From contig NW_027488367.1 in the NCBI RefSeq assembly GCF_051014445.1, forward strand, positions 26,397,501-26,461,500: a DNA stretch of 64,000 nt, given 5' to 3'. Below the pieces are notes generated by a model, which was not told the DNA's origin, ran no database searches, and worked only from the letters and a program-made list of their open reading frames with translations. The position numbers and the translations under genes were made by a program. The stretch is from Colletes latitarsis (Eukaryota; Arthropoda; Insecta; Hymenoptera; Colletidae). Shown here piece after piece: positions 12,182 through 27,600 of the stretch (the stretch's first letter is position 1; every line of letters begins with the position of its first letter).

Positions 12182-12357
12182 GTCAGGTCTAGGTTAGGTC
12201 TGGGATTTGCTCTTATCAGGGTCATACTGTCGCAGTTTTAACTTACTTGTTGAACGGATCCTGGGTTTTTTCTGGTTTGGTTCACATAGTAATGTGGTAC
12301 CACACTGAAACATTCAATTAAACCTGGTCTTGATAAATATTTTAGAGGATAACGCAT
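12182..12357. repeat. Chimeric monomer, class 6 front / class 1 back
   Basis: The unit starts as class 6 (CAGGGTCATACTGTCGCAGTTTTAAC) interrupted by a switch at TTACTTGTTGAACGGATCC, which is class 1. The same chimera with the same CTGTCGCAG variant recurs at about 47655, 50361 and 52297. The last two are copies within the 11-mer duplication, but the other two lie far away, so one ancestral recombinant has spread. Confidence 0.75.
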
Positions 12358-12690
12358 GTTAGGTTTGGGTCAGGTCTAGGATTTGCCCTCATCAGGCTCA
12401 TACTTTCGCATATTTCTTATTCTTCATGGCTAGATCCTGGGCTGTTTCTGGATTGTATCACATAGTAATGTGGTACCACGCTGAAACAGTCGATTAAACC
12501 TGGTTTCGATCAATATTTTAGAGGATAACGCAAGTTAAGTCTGGGATAGGTCTGGGATTTGACCTCATCAGACTCATACTTTCGCGTTTTTCACATACTT
12601 GTTGAACAGATCCTTGGTTTTTTCTGGTTTGGATCACGTAGTAATGTGGTACCACACTGAAACAGTCGATGAAACCTGGTTTCGATCAAT

Positions 12691-15510
12691 ATTTTAGAGG
12701 ATAACGCAAGTTAAGTCTGGGATTGGTCTGGGATTTGACCTCATCAGACTCATACTTTCGCACAGTTCACATACTCGTTGAACAGATCCTGGGTTATTTT
12801 CTGGTTTGGACCACATAGTAATGTGGAACCACACTGAAACAGTCGATTAAACCAGGTTTCGATCAATATTTTTGAGGATAACACATGTTAGGTCTAGGTT
12901 AGGCCTGGGATTTTCACTCATCAGGCTCATACTTTCGCATTCTTCACATACTTGTTGAACGGATCCTGGGTTTTTTCTGGTTTGGATCACGTAGTAATGT
13001 GGGACCACACTGTAACAGTCAATTAAACCTGGTTTCGATCAATATTTTAGAGAATAATTCATGCTAGGTCTAGGTTAGGTCTGGGATTTGCTCTCATCAG
13101 GCTCATTCTTTCGCATATTTCTCATACTTGATGGCTAGATCTTGGGCTTTTTCTGGATTGCATCACGTAGTAATGAAGTACAACACTGAAACAGTCAATT
13201 AAACCTGGCTTCCAACAATATCTTAGAGGACAACGCAAGTGAGATCTGGGATAGGTCTGGGATTTGCCCTCATCAGGCTCATAGTTTCGCGTTTTTCACA
13301 TACTTGTTGAACGGATCCTGGGTTTTTTCTGGTTTGGATCACGTAGTAATGTGGGACCACACTGAAACAATCAATTAAACCTGGTCTTGATAAATATTTT
13401 AGAGGATAACGCATGTTAGGTCTGGGATAGGTCTGGGATTTGCCCACATCAGGCTCATACTTTCGCGTTTTTCACATACTCGTTGAACAGATCCTGGGTT
13501 ATTTTCTGGTTTGGATCACGTAGTAATGTGGTACCACACTGAAACAGCCGATTAAACCAGGTTTCGATCAATATTTTTGAGGATAACGCATGTTAGGTCA
13601 AGTTTAGGCCTGGTATTTTCACTCATCAGACTCATACTTTCGCATTCTTCTCATACTTGTTGAACGGATCCTGGGTTTTTTCTGGTTTGGATCACGTAGT
13701 AATGTGGGACCACACAGAAACAATCAATTAAACCTCGTCTTGATAAATATTTTAGGGGATAACGCATGTTAGGTCTGGGTTAGGTCTAGGATTTGCCCTC
13801 GTCAGGCTCATACTTTCGCATATTTCTCATACTTCATGGCTAGATCCTGGGCTATTTCTGGATTGTATCACGTAGTAATGAAGTACAACACTGAAACAGT
13901 CAATTAAACCTGGTTTCCATCAATATTTGAGAGGATAACGCAAGTTAGGTCTGGGATAGGTCAGCGATTTGCCCTCATCAGGCTCATACTTTCGCGTTTT
14001 TCACATACTTGTTGAACAGATCCGTGGTTTTTTCTGGATTGCGTCACGTAGTAGTGTGGTACCACACTGAAACAGTCGATTAAACCTGGTTTCGATCAAT
14101 ATTTTAGAGGATAACGCAAGTTAAGTCTGGGATTGGTCTGGGATTTGACCTCATCAGACTCATACTTACGCACACTACACATACTCGTTGAACAGATCCT
14201 GGGTTATTTTCTGGTTTGGACCACATAGTAATGTGGAACCACACTGAAACAGTCGATTAAACCAGGTTTCGATCAATATTTTTGAGGATAACACATGTTA
14301 GGTCTAGGTTAGGCCTGGGATTTTCACTCATCAGGCTCATACTTTCGCATTCTTCACATACTTGTTGAACGGATCCTGGGTTTTTTCTGGTTTGGATCAC
14401 GTAGTAATGTGGGACCACACTGTAACAATCAATTAAACCTGGTTTCGATCAATATTTTAGAGAATAATTCATGCTAGGTCTAGGTTAGGTCTGGGATTTG
14501 CTCTCATCAGGCTCATTCTTTCGCATATTTCTCATACTTGATGGCTAGATCTTGGGCTTTTTCTGGATTGCATCACGTAGTAATGAAGTACAACACTGAA
14601 ACAGTCAATTAAACCTGGCTTCAAACAATATCTTAGAGGACAACGCAAGTGAGATCTGGGATAGGTCTGGGATTTGCCCTCATCAGGCTCATAGTTTCGC
14701 GTTTTTCACATACTTGTTGAACGGATCCTGGGTTTTTTCTGGTTTGGATCACGTAGTAATGTGGGACCACACTGAAACAATCAATTAAACCTGGTCTTGA
14801 TAAATATTTTAGAGGATAACGCATGTTAGGTCTGGGATAGGTCTGGGATTTGCCCACATCAGGCTCATACTTTCGCGTTTTTCACATACTCGTTGAACAG
14901 ATCCTGGGTTATTTTCTGGTTTGGATCACGTAGTAATGTGGTACCACACTGAAACAGCCGATTAAACCGGGTTTCGATCAATATTTTTGAGGATAACGCA
15001 TGTTAGGTCAAGGTTAGGCCTGGTATTTTCACTCATCAGACTCATACTTTCGCATTCTTCTCATACTTGTTGAACGGATCCTGGGTTTTTTCTGGTTTGG
15101 ATCACGTAGTAATGTGGGACCACACAGAAACAATCAATTAAACCTCGTCTTGATAAATATTTTAGGGGATAACGCATGTTAGGTCTGGGTTAGGTCTAGG
15201 ATTTGCCCTCGTCAGGCTCATACTTTCGCATATTTCTCATACTTCATGGCTAGATCCTGGGCTATTTCTGGATTGTATCACGTAGTAATGAAGGCACAAC
15301 ACTGAAACAGTCAATTAAACCTGGTTTCCATCAATATTTGAGAGGATAACGCAAGTTAGGTCTGGGATAGGTCAGCGATTTGCCCTCATCAGGCTCATAC
15401 TTTCGCGTTTTTCACATACTTCTTGAACAGATCCGTGGTTTTTTCTGGATTGCGTCACGTAGTGGTGTGGTACCACACTGAAACAGTCGATTAAACCTGG
15501 TTTCGATCAA
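12691..15510. repeat. 8-monomer tandem duplication
   Basis: 12691-14100 and 14101-15510 are tandem copies at a 1410-bp offset. They share private variants such as GTGAGATCTGGG (near 13229 and 14639), AACCTCGTCTTG, and AGGTCAGCGATTTG. Differences are a handful of single bases and one indel (GAAGTACAAC versus GAAGGCACAAC), so the duplication is recent relative to monomer divergence. Confidence 0.9.
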
Positions 15511-16149
15511 TATATTTGAGGATAACGCATGTTAGGTCTAGGTTAGGCCGGGGATTTTCACTCAACAGACTCATACTTTCGCATTCTTCACATACTTGTT
15601 GAACGGATCCTGGATTCTTACTGGTTTGGATCACGTAGTAATGTGGTACCACACTGAAACATTCAATTAAACCTGGTCTTGATAAATATTTTAGAGGATG
15701 ACGCCTATTAGGTCTGGGTTAGGTCTAGGAGTTGCCCTCATCAGGCTCATACTTTCGGATATTTCTCATACTTCATGGCTGGATCCTGGGCTATTTCTGG
15801 ATTGCATCACGTAGTAATGAGGTACCACACTGAAGCAGTCAATTAAACCTGGTTTTGATCAATATTTTAGAGAATAATTCATGTTAGGTCTAGGTTAGGT
15901 CTGGGATTTTCACTCATCAGACTCATACTTTCGCATTCTTCACATACTTGTTGAACGGATCTTGGGTTTTTTCTGGTGTGGATCACGTAGTAATGTGGTA
16001 CCACACTGAAACAATCAATTAAACCTGATCTTGATAAATATTTTAGAGGATAACGCATGTTAGGTCTAGGTTAGGTCTGGGATTTGCTCTCATCAGGCTC
16101 ATTCTTTCGCATATATCTCATACTTGACGGCTAGATCCTGGGCTTTTTC

Positions 16150-19100
16150 TCGATTGCATCACGTAGTAATGAAGTACAACACTGAAACAGTCAATTAAAC
16201 CTGGTTTCGATCAATATTTTAGAGAATAATTCATGTTTGGTCTAGGTTAGGTCTGGGATTTGCTCTCATCAGGCTCATTCTTTCGCATATTTCTCATACT
16301 TGATGGCTAGATCCTGGGCTTTCTCTGGATTGCATCACGTAGTAATGAAGTACAACACTGAAACAGTCAATTAAACCTGGTTTCCCTCAATATTTTAGAG
16401 GACAACGCATGTTAGGTCTAGGTTAGGCCTGGGATTTGCCCTCATCAGGGTCATACTTTCGCAGTTTTAACATACATGCTGACCTGATCGAGGGTTTTTT
16501 CTGCTTTGGATCACGTAGTAAAGTGGTACCACACTGAAACTGTCCATTAAACCTGGTTTGGATCAATATTTTAGAGGATAACGCATGTTAGGTCTAGGTT
16601 AGCCCTGGGATTTTCACTCATCAGACTCATACTTTCGCATTCTTCACATACTTGTTGAACGGATCCAGGGTTTTTTCTGGTTTGGTTCACGTAGTAATGT
16701 GGTACCACACTGAAACATTCAATTAAACCTGATCTTGATAAATATTTTAGAGTATAACGCATGTTAGGTCTGGGTTGGGTCTAGGATTTGCCCTCATCAG
16801 GCTCATACTTTCGCATATTTCTCATACTTCATGGCTAGATCCTGGGCTGTTTCTGGATTGTATCACGTAGTAATGTGGTACCACGCTGAAACAGTCAATT
16901 AAACCTGGTTTCGATCAATATTTTAGAGGATAACGCATGTTAGGTCTGGGATAGGTCTGGGATTTGCCCACATCAGGCTCATACCTTCGCGTTTTTCACA
17001 TACTCGTTGAACAGATCCTGGGTTACTTTCTGGTTTGGATCACGTAGTAATGTGGTACCACACTGAAACAGTCGATTAAACCAGGTTTCGATCAATATTT
17101 TTGAGGATAACGCATGTTAGGTCAAGGTTAGGTCTGGTATTTTCCCTCATCAGACTCATACTTTCGCATTCTTCACATACTTGTTGAACGGATCCTGGGT
17201 TTTTTCTCGTTTGGATCACGTAGTAATGCGGGACCACACAGAAACAATCAATTAAACCTGGTCTTGATAAATATTTTAGAGGATAACGCATGTTAGGTCT
17301 GGGTTAGGTCTAGGATTTGCCCTCGTCAGGCTCATACTTTCGCATATTTCTCATACTTCATGGCTAGATCCAGGGCTATTTCTTGATTGTATCACGTAGT
17401 AATGAAGTACAACACTGAAACAGTCAATTAAACCTGGTTTCCATCAATATTTTAGAGGATAACGCAAGTTAGGTCTGGGATAGGTCTGGGATTTGCCCTC
17501 ATCAGGCTCATACTTTCGCGTTTTTCACATACTTGTTGAACAGATCCTGGGTTTTTTCTGGATTGCGTCACGTAGTAGTGTGGTACCACACTGAAACAGT
17601 CGATTAAACCTGGTTTCGATCAATATTTTAGAGGATAACGCAAGTTAAGTCTGGGATTGGTCTGGGATTTGACCTCATCAGACTCATACCTTCGCACACT
17701 TCACATACTCGTTGAACAGATCCTGGGTTATTTTCTGGTTTGGACCACATAGTAATGTGGAACCACACTGAAACAGTCGATTAAACCAGGTTTCGATCAA
17801 TATTTTTGGGGATAACGCATGTTAGGTCTAGGTTAGGCCTGGGATTTTCACTCATCAGACTCATACTCTCGCATTCTTCACATACTTGTTGAACGGATCC
17901 TGGGTTTTTTCTGGTTTGGATCACGTAGTAATGTGGGACCACACTGTAACAGTTAATTAAACCTGGTTTCGATCAATATTTTAGAGAATAATTCATGCTA
18001 GGTCTGGGATAGGTCTGGGATTTGCCCTCATCAGGCTCATTGTTTCGCGTTTTTCACATACTTGTTGAACAGATCCTGGGTTTTTTCTGGTTTGTATCAC
18101 GTAGTAGTGTGGTACCACACTGAAACTGTCCATTAAACCTGGTTTGCATCAATATTTTAGAGGATAACGCATGTTAGGTCTAGGTTAGCCCTGGGATTTT
18201 CACTCATCAGACTCATACTTTCGCATTCTTCACATACTTGTTGAACTGATCCTGGGTTTTTTCTGGTTTGGATCACGTAGTAATGTGGTACCACACTGAA
18301 ACAGTCGATTAAACCTGGTTTCGATCAATATTTTAGAGGATAACGCAAGTTAGGTCTGGGATAGGTCTGGGATTTGACCTCATCAGACTCATACTTTCGC
18401 ACACTACACATACTCGTTGAACAGATCCTGGGTTATTTTCTGGTTTGGATCACATAGTAATGTGGTACCACACTGTAACAGTCGATTAAACCAGGTTTCG
18501 ATCAATATTTTAGAGTATAACTCATGTTAGGTCTAGGTTAGGCCTGGTATTTTCACTCATCAGACTCATACTTTCGCATTCTTCTCATACTTGTTGAACG
18601 GATCCTGGGTTTTTTCTGGTTTGGATCACGTAGTAATGTGGGACCACACAGAAACAATCAATTAAACCTGGTCTTGATAAATATTTTAGAGGATAACGCA
18701 TGTTAGGTCTGGGTTAGGTCTAGGATTTGCCCTCGTCAGGCTCATACTTTCGCATATTTCTCATACTTCATGGCTAGATCCAGGGCTATTTCTGGATTGT
18801 ATCACGTAGTAATGAAGTACAACACTGAAACAGTCAATTAAACCTGGTTTCCATCAATATTTTAGAGGATAACGCAAGTTAGGTCTGGGATAGGTCTGGG
18901 ATTTGCCCTCATCAGGCTCATACTTTCGCGTTTTTCACATACTTGTTGAACAGATCCTGGGTTTTTTCTGGATTGCGTCACGTAGTAGTGTGGAACCACA
19001 CTGAAACAGTCGATTAAACCAGGTTTCGATCAATATTTTTGAGGATAACGCATGTTAGGTCTAGGTTAGGCCTGGGATTTTCACTCATCAGGCTCATACT

Positions 19101-20989
19101 TTCGCGTTTTTCACATACTTGTTGAACAGATTCTGGGTTTTTTCTGGTTTGTATCACGTTGTAGTGTGATACCACACTGAAACTGTCCATTAAACCTGGT
19201 TTCGATCAATATTTTAGAGGATAACGCAAGTTAGGTCTGGGATAGGTCTGGGATTTGACCTCGTCAGACTCATACTTTCGCACACTACACATACTCGTTG
19301 CACAGATCCTGGGTTATTTTCTGGTTTGGATCACATAGTAATGTGGTACCACACTGTAACAGTCGATTAAACCAGGTTTCGATCAATATTTTAGAGTATA
19401 ACTCATGTTAGGTCTAGGTTAGGCCTGGGATTTTCATTTATCAGACTCATACTTTCGCATTCTTCACATACTTGTTGAACGGATTCTGGGTTTTTTCTGG
19501 TTTGGATCACGTAGTAATGTGGGACCACACTGAAACAGTCAATTAAACCTGGTTTGGATAAATATTTTAGAGGATAATGCATCTTAGGTCTGGGTTAGGT
19601 CTAAGATTTGCCCTCATCAGGCTCACAGTTTCGCGTTTTTCACATACTTGTTGAACAGATCCTGGGTTCTTTCTGGTTTGGATCACGAAGTAGTGTGGTA
19701 CCACACTGAAACAGTCCATTAAACCTGGTTTCGCTCAATATTTTAAAGGATAACGCATGTTAGGTCTAGGTTAGGTCTGGGATTTGCTCTCATCAGGCTC
19801 ATTCTTTCGCATATTTCTCATACTTGATGGCTAGATCCTAGGCTTTTTCTGGATTGCATCACGTAGTAATGTAGTACCACACTGAAACAGTCAATGAAAC
19901 CTGGTTTCGATCAATATTTTAGAGGATAACACATGTTAGGTCTAGGTTAGCCCTGGGATTTTCACTCATCAGACTCATACTTTCGCATTCTTCACATACT
20001 TGTTGAACTGATCCTGGCTTTTTTCTGGTTTGGATCACCTAGTAATGTGGTACCACACTGAAACGGTCGATTAAACCTGGTTTCGATCAATATTTTAGAG
20101 GATAACGCATGTTAGGTCTAGGTTAGCCCTGGGATTTTCACTCATCAGATTCATACTTTCGCATTCTTCACATACTTGTTGAACTGATCCTGGGTTTTTT
20201 CTGGTTTGGATCACGTAGTAATGTGGTACCACACTGAAACAGTCAATTAAACCTGGTTTCGATCAATATTTTGGAGAATAATTCATGTTATGTCTAGGTT
20301 AGGTCTGGGATTTGCTGTCATCAGGCTCATTCTTTCGCATATTTCTCATACTTGAGGGCTAGATCCTGGGCTTTTTCTGGATTGCATCACGTAGTAATGA
20401 AGTACAACACTGAAACAGTCAATTAAACCTGGTTTCCATCAATATTTTAGAGGACATCGCATGTTAGGTGTGGGATAGGTGTGGGATTTTCACTCATCAG
20501 ACTCATACTTTCGCATTCTTCACATATTTGTTCAACGGATCCTGGGTTTTTTCTGGATTGCGTCACGTAGTAGTGTGGTACCACACTGAAACAGTCGATT
20601 AAACCTGGCTTCGATCAATATTTTTGAGGATAACGCATGTTAGGTCTAGGTTAGGCCGGGGTTTTCACTCAACAGACTCATACTTTCGCATTCTTCACAT
20701 ACTTGTTGAACGGATCCTGGATTCTTACTGGTTTGGATCATGTAGTAATGTGGTACCACACTGAAACATTCAATTAAACCTGGTCTTGATAAATATTTTA
20801 GAGGATAACGCATGTTAGGTCTGGGTTAGGTCTAGGATTTGCCCTCATCAGGCTCATACTTTCGCATATTTCTCATACTTCATGGCTGGATCCTGGGCTT
20901 TTTCTGAATTGCATCACGTAGTAATGAAGTACAACACTGAAACAGTCAATTAAACCTGGTTTCCATCAATATTTTAGAGGACATCACAT
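16150..20989. repeat. Large higher-order block, copy A (~26 monomers)
   Basis: Reference copy of a long block found again at about 20990 and 24604. From 16411 it matches copy B at offset 4579 and copy C at offset 8454. Distinctive internal marks are TATTTTTGGGGATAAC (near 17807), CACGTTGTAGTG (near 19157), TTTTCATTTATCAG (near 19433), TTTTAAAGGATAACG (19741) and GGTGTGGGATAGGTGTGGG (near 20467). Confidence 0.85.
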
Positions 20990-23900
20990 GTTAGGTCTAG
21001 GTTAGGCCTGGGATTTGCCCTCATCAGGGTCATACTTTCGCAGTTTTAACATACATGCTGACCTGATCGAGGGTTTTTTCTGCTTTGGATCACGTAGTAA
21101 AGTGGTACCACACTGAAACTGTCCATTAAACCTGGTTTGGATCAATATTTTAGAGGATAACGCATGTTAGGTCTAGGTTAGCCCTGGGATTTTCACTCAT
21201 CAGACTCATACTTTCGCATTCTTCACATACTTGTTGAACGGATCCAGGGTTTTTTCTGGTTTGGTTCACGTTGTAATGTGGTACCACACTGAAACATTCA
21301 ATTAAACCTGATCTTGATAAATATTTTAGAGTATAACGCATGTTAGGTCTGGCTTGGGTCTAGGATTTGCCCTCATCAGGCTCATACTTTCGCTTATTTC
21401 TCATACTTCATGGCTAGATCCTGGGCTGTTTCTGGATTGTATCACGTAGTAATGTGGTACCACGCTGAAACAGTCAATTAAACCTGGTTTCGATCAATAT
21501 TTTAGAGGATAACGCATGTTAGGTCTGGGATAGGTCTGGGATTTGCCCACATCAGGCTCATACCTTCGCGTTTTTCACATACACGTTGAACAGATCCTGG
21601 GTTACTTTCTGGTTTGGATCACGTAGTAATGTGGTACCACACTGAAACAGTCGATTAAACCAGGTTTCGATCAATATTTTTGAGGATAACGCATGTTAGG
21701 TCAAGGTTAGGCCTGGTATTTTCCCTCATCAGACTCATACTTTCGCATTCTTCACATACTTGTTGAACGGATCCTGGGATTTTCTCGTTTGGATCACGTA
21801 GTAATGCGGGACCACACAGAAACAATCAATTAACCCTGGTCTTGATAAATATTTTAGAGGACAACGCATGTTAGGTCTGGGTTAGGTCTAGGATTTGCCC
21901 TCGTCAGGCTCATACTTTCGCATATTTCTCATACTTCATGGCTAGATCCAGGGCTATTTCTTGATTGTATCACGTAGTAATGAAGTACAACACTGAAACA
22001 GTCAATTAAACCTGGTTTCCATCAATATTTTAGAGGATAACGCAAGTTAGGTCTGGGATAGGTCTGGGATTTGCCCTCATCAGGCTCATACTTTCGCGTT
22101 TTTCACATACTTGTTGAACAGATCCTGGGTTTTTTCTGGATTGCGTCACGTAGTAGTGTGGTACCACACTGAAACAGTCGATTAAACCTGGTTTCGATCA
22201 ATATTTTAGAGGATAACGCAAGTTAAGTCTGGGATTGGTCTGGGATTTGACCTCATCAGACTCATACTTTCGCACACTTCACATACTCGTTGAACAGATC
22301 CTGGGTTATTTTCTGGTTTGGACCACATAGTAATGTGGAACCACACTGAAACAGTCGATTAAACCAGGTTTCGATCAATATTTTTGGGGATAACGCATGT
22401 TAGGTCTAGGTTAGGCCTGGGATTTTCACTCATCAGGCTCATACTTTCGCATTCTTCACATACTTGTTGAACGGATCCTGGGTTTTTTCTGGTTTGGATC
22501 ACGTAGTAATGTGGGACGACACTGTAACAGTTAATTAAACCTGGTTTCGATCAATATTTTAGAGAATAATTCATGCTAGGTCTGGGATAGGTCTGGGATT
22601 TGCCCTCATCAGGCTCATTGTTTCGCGTTTTTCACATACTTGTTGAACAGATCCTGGGTTTTTTCTGGTTTGTATCACGTAGTAGTGTGGTACCACACTG
22701 AAACTGTCCATTAAACCTGGTTTGCATCAATATTTTAGAGGATAACGCATGTTAGGTCTAGGTTAGCCCTGGGATTTTCACTCATCAGACTCATACTTTC
22801 GCATTCTTCACATACTTGTTGAACTGATCCTGGGTTTTTTCTGGTTTGGATCACGTAGTAATGTGGTACCACACTGAAACAGTCGATTAAACCTGGTTTC
22901 GATCAATATTTTAGAGGATAACGCAAGTTAGGTCTGGGATAGGTCTGGGATTTGACCTCATCAGACTCATACTTTCGCACACTACACATACTCGTTGAAC
23001 AGATCCTGGGTTATTTTCTGGTTTGGATCACATAGTAATGTGGTACCACACTGTAACAGTCGATTAAACCAGGTTTCGATCAATATTTTAGAGTATAACT
23101 CATGTTAGGTCTAGGTTAGGCCTGGTATTTTCACTCATCAGACTCATACTTTCGCATTCTTCTCATACTTGTTGAACGGATCCTGGGTTTTTTCTGGTTT
23201 GGATCACGTAGTAATGTGGGACCACACAGAAACAATCAATTAAACCTGGTCTTGATAAATATTTTAGAGGATAACGCATGTTAGGTCTGGGTTAGGTCTA
23301 GGATTTGCCCTCGTCAGGCTCATACTTTCGCATATTTCTCATACTTCATGGCTAGATCCAGGGCTATTTCTGGATTGTATCACGTAGTAATGAAGTACAA
23401 CACTGAAACAGTCAATTAAACCTGGTTTCCATCAATATTTTAGAGGATAACGCAAGTTAGGTCTGGGATAGGTCTGGGATTTGCCCTCATCAGGCTCATA
23501 CTTTCGCGTTTTTCACATACTTGTTGAACAGATCCTGGGTTTTTTCTGGATTGCGTCACGTAGTAGTGTGGAACCACACTGAAACAGTCGATTAAACCAG
23601 GTTTCGATCAATATTTTTGAGGATAACGCATGTTAGGTCTAGGTTAGGCCTGGGATTTTCACTCATCAGGCTCATACTTTCGCGTTTTTCACATACTTGT
23701 TGAACAGATCCTGGGTTTTTTCTGGTTTGTATCACGTTGTAGTGTGGTACCACACTGAAACTGTCCATTAAACCTGGTTTCGATCAATATTTTAGAGGAT
23801 AACGCAAGTTAGGTCTGGGATAGGTCTGGGATTTGACCTCGTCAGACTCATACTTTCGCACACTACACATACTCGTTGCACAGATCCTGGGTTATTTTCT

Positions 23901-24380
23901 GGTTTGGATCACATAGTAATGTGGTACCACACTGTAACAGTCGATTAAACCAGGTTTCGATCAATATTTTAAAGGATAACGCATGTTAGGTCTAGGTTAG
24001 GTCTGGGATTTGCTCTCATCAGGCTCATTCTTTCGCATATTTCTCATACTTGATGGCTATATCCTAGGCTTTTTCTGGATTGCATCACGTAGTAATGTAG
24101 TACCACACTGAAACAGTCAATGAAACCTGGTTTCGATCAATATTTTAGAGGATAACACATGTTAGGTCTAGGTTAGCCCTGGGATTTTCACTCATCAGAC
24201 TCATACTTTCGCATTCTTCACATACTTGTTGAACTGATCCTGGGTTTTTTCTGGTTTGGATCACCTAGTAATGTGGTACCACACTGAAACGGTCGATTAA
24301 ACCTGGTTTCGATCAATATTTTAGAGGATAACGCATGTTAGGTCTAGGTTAGCCCTGGGATTTTCACACATCAGATTCAT
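20990..24380. repeat. Large higher-order block, copy B
   Basis: Matches copy A from 16411 at offset 4579. The offset falls to 4226 by 23967, so B has lost two monomers (353 bp) between the A-equivalents of about 19400 and 19740. Near 24380 the copy breaks off inside a class 1 monomer and continues as the A-type 16640 sequence (GGATCCAGGG variant), marking another exchange point. Confidence 0.82.
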
Positions 24381-24603
24381 ACTTTCGCATTCTTCACATA
24401 CTTGTTGAACGGATCCAGGGTTTTTTCTGGTTTGGTTCACGTAGTAATGTGGTACCACACTGAAACATTCAATTAAACCTGATCTTGATAAATATTTTAG
24501 AGTATAACGCATGTTAGGTCTGGGTTGGGTCTAGGATTTGCCCTCATCAGGCTCATACTTTCGCATATTTCTCATACTTCATGGCTAGATCCTGGGCTGT
24601 TTC

Positions 24604-27600
24604 TGGATTGCATCACGTAGTAATGAAGTACAACACTGAAACAGTCAATTAAACCTGGTTTCGATCAATATTTTAGAGAATAATTCATGTTTGGCCTAGG
24701 TTAGGACTGGGATTTGCTCTCATCAGGCTCATTCTTTCGCATATTTCTCATACTTGATGGCTAGATCCTGGGCTTTCTCTGGATTGCATCACGTAGTAAT
24801 GAAGTACAACACTGAAACAGTCAATTAAACCTGGTTTCCCTCAATATTTTAGAGGACAACGCATGTTAGGTCTAGGTTAGGCCTGGGATTTGCCCTCATC
24901 AGGGTCATACTTTCGCAGTTTTAACATACATGCTGACCTGATCGAGGGTTTTTTCTGCTTTGGATCACGTAGTAAAGTGGTACCACACTGAAACTGTCCA
25001 TTAAACCTGGTTTGGATCAATATTTTAGAGGATAACGCATGTTAGGTCTAGGTTAGCCCTGGGATTTTCACTCATCAGACTCATACTTTCGCATTCTTCA
25101 CATACTTGTTGAACGGATCCAGGGTTTTTTCTGGTTTGGTTCACGTAGTAATGTGGTACCACACTGAAACATTCAATTAAACCTGATCTTGATAAATATT
25201 TTAGAGTATAACGCATGTTAGGTCTGGGTTGGGTCTAGGATTTGCCCTCATCAGGCTCATACTTTCGCATATTTCTCATACTTCATGGCTAGATCCTGGG
25301 CTGTTTCTGGATTGTATCACGTAGTAATGTGGTACCACGCTGAAACAGTCAATTAAACCTGGTTTCGATCAATATTTTAGAGGATAACGCATGTTAGGTC
25401 TGGGATAGGTCTGGGATTTGCCCACATCAGGCTCATACCTTCGCGTTTTTCACATACTCGTTGAACAGATCCTGGGTTACTTTCTGGTTTGGATCACGTA
25501 GTAATGTGGTACCACCCTGAAACAGTCGATTAAACCAGGTTTCGATCAATATTTTTGAGGATAACGCATGTTAGGTCAAGGTTAGGCCTGGTATTTTCCC
25601 TCATCAGACTCATACTTTCGCATTCTTCACATACTTGTTGAACGGATCCTGGGTTTTTTCTCGTTTGGATCACGTAGTAATGCGGGACCACACAGAAACA
25701 ATCAATTAAACCTGGTCTTGATAAATATTTTAGAGGATAACGCATGTTAGGTCTGGGTTAGGTCTAGGATTTGCCCTCGTCAGGCTCATACTTTCGCATA
25801 TTTCTCATACTTCATGGCTAGATCCAGGGCTATTTCTTGATTGTATCACGTAGTAATGAAGTACAACACTGAAACAGTCAATTAAACCTGGTTTCCATCA
25901 ATATTTTAGAGGATTACGCAAGTTAGGTCTGGGATAGGTCTGGGATTTGCCCTCATCAGGCTCATACTTTCGCACACTTCACATACTCGTTGAACAGATC
26001 CTGGGTTATTTTCTGGTTTGGACCACATAGTAATGTGGAACCACACTGAAACAGTCGATTAAACCAGGTTTCGATCAATATTTTTGGGGATAACGCATGT
26101 TAGGTCTAGGTTAGGCCTGGGATTTTCACTCATCAGGCTCATACTTTCGCATTCTTCACATACTTGTTGAACGGATCCTGGGTTTTTTCTGGTTTGGATC
26201 ACGTAGTAATGTGGGACCACACTGTAACAGTTAATTAAACCTGGTTTCGATCAATATTTTAGAGAATAATTCATGCTAGGTCTGGGATAGGTCTGGGATT
26301 TGCCCTCATCAGGCTCATTGTTTCGCGTTTTTCACATACTTGTTGAACAGATCCTGGGTTTTTTCTGGTTTGTATCACGTAGTAGTGTGGTACCACATTG
26401 AAACTGTCCATTAAACCTGGTTTGCATCAATATTTTAGAGGATAACGCATGTTAGGTCTAGGTTAGCCCTGGGATTTTCACTCATCAGACTCATACTTTC
26501 GCATTCTTCACATACTTGTTGAACTGATCCTGGGTTTTTTCTGGTTTGGATCACGTAGTAATGTGGTACCACACTGAAACAGTCGATTAAACCTGGTTTC
26601 GATCAATATTTTAGAGGATAACGCAAGTTAGGTCTGGGATAGGTCTGGGATTTGACCTCATCAGACTCATACTTTCGCACACTACACATACTCGTTGAAC
26701 AGATCCTGGGTTATTTTCTGGTTTGGATCACATAGTAATGTGGTACCACACTGTAACAGTCGATTAAACCAGGTTTCGATCAATATTTTAGAGTATAACT
26801 CATGTTAGGTCTAGGTTAGGCCTGGTATTTTCACTCATCAGACTCATACTTTCGCATTCTTCTCATACTTGTTGAACGGATCCTGGGTTTTTTCTGGTTT
26901 GGATCACGTAGTAATGTGGGACCACACAGAAACAATCAATTAAACCTGGTCTTGATAAATATTTTAGAGGATAACGCATGTTAGGTCTGGGTTAGGTCTA
27001 GGATTTGCCCTCGTCAGGCTCATACTTTCGCATATTTCTCATACTTCATGGCTAGATCCAGGGCTATTTCTGGATTGTATCACGTAGTAATGAAGTACAA
27101 CACTGAAACAGTCAATTAAACCTGGTTTCCATCAATATTTTAGAGGATAACGCAAGTTAGGTCTGGGATAGGTCTGGGATTTGCCCTCATCAGGCTCATA
27201 CTTTCGCGTTTTTCACATACTTGTTGAACAGATCCTGGGTTTTTTCTGGATTGCGTCACGTAGTAGTGTGGAACCACACTGAAACAGTCGATTAAACCAG
27301 GTTTCGATCAATATTTTTGAGGATAACGCATGTTAGGTCTAGGTTAGGCCTGGGATTTTCACTCATCAGGCTCATACTTTCGCGTTTTTCACATACTTGT
27401 TGAACAGATCCTGGGTTTTTTCTGGTTTGTATCACGTTGTAGTGTGGTACCACACTGAAACTGTCCATTAAACCTGGTTTCGATCAATATTTTAGAGGAT
27501 AACGCAAGTTAGGTCTGGGATAGGTCTGGGATTTGACCTCGTCAGACTCATACTTTCGCACACTACACATACTCGTTGCACAGATCCTGGGTTATTTTCT

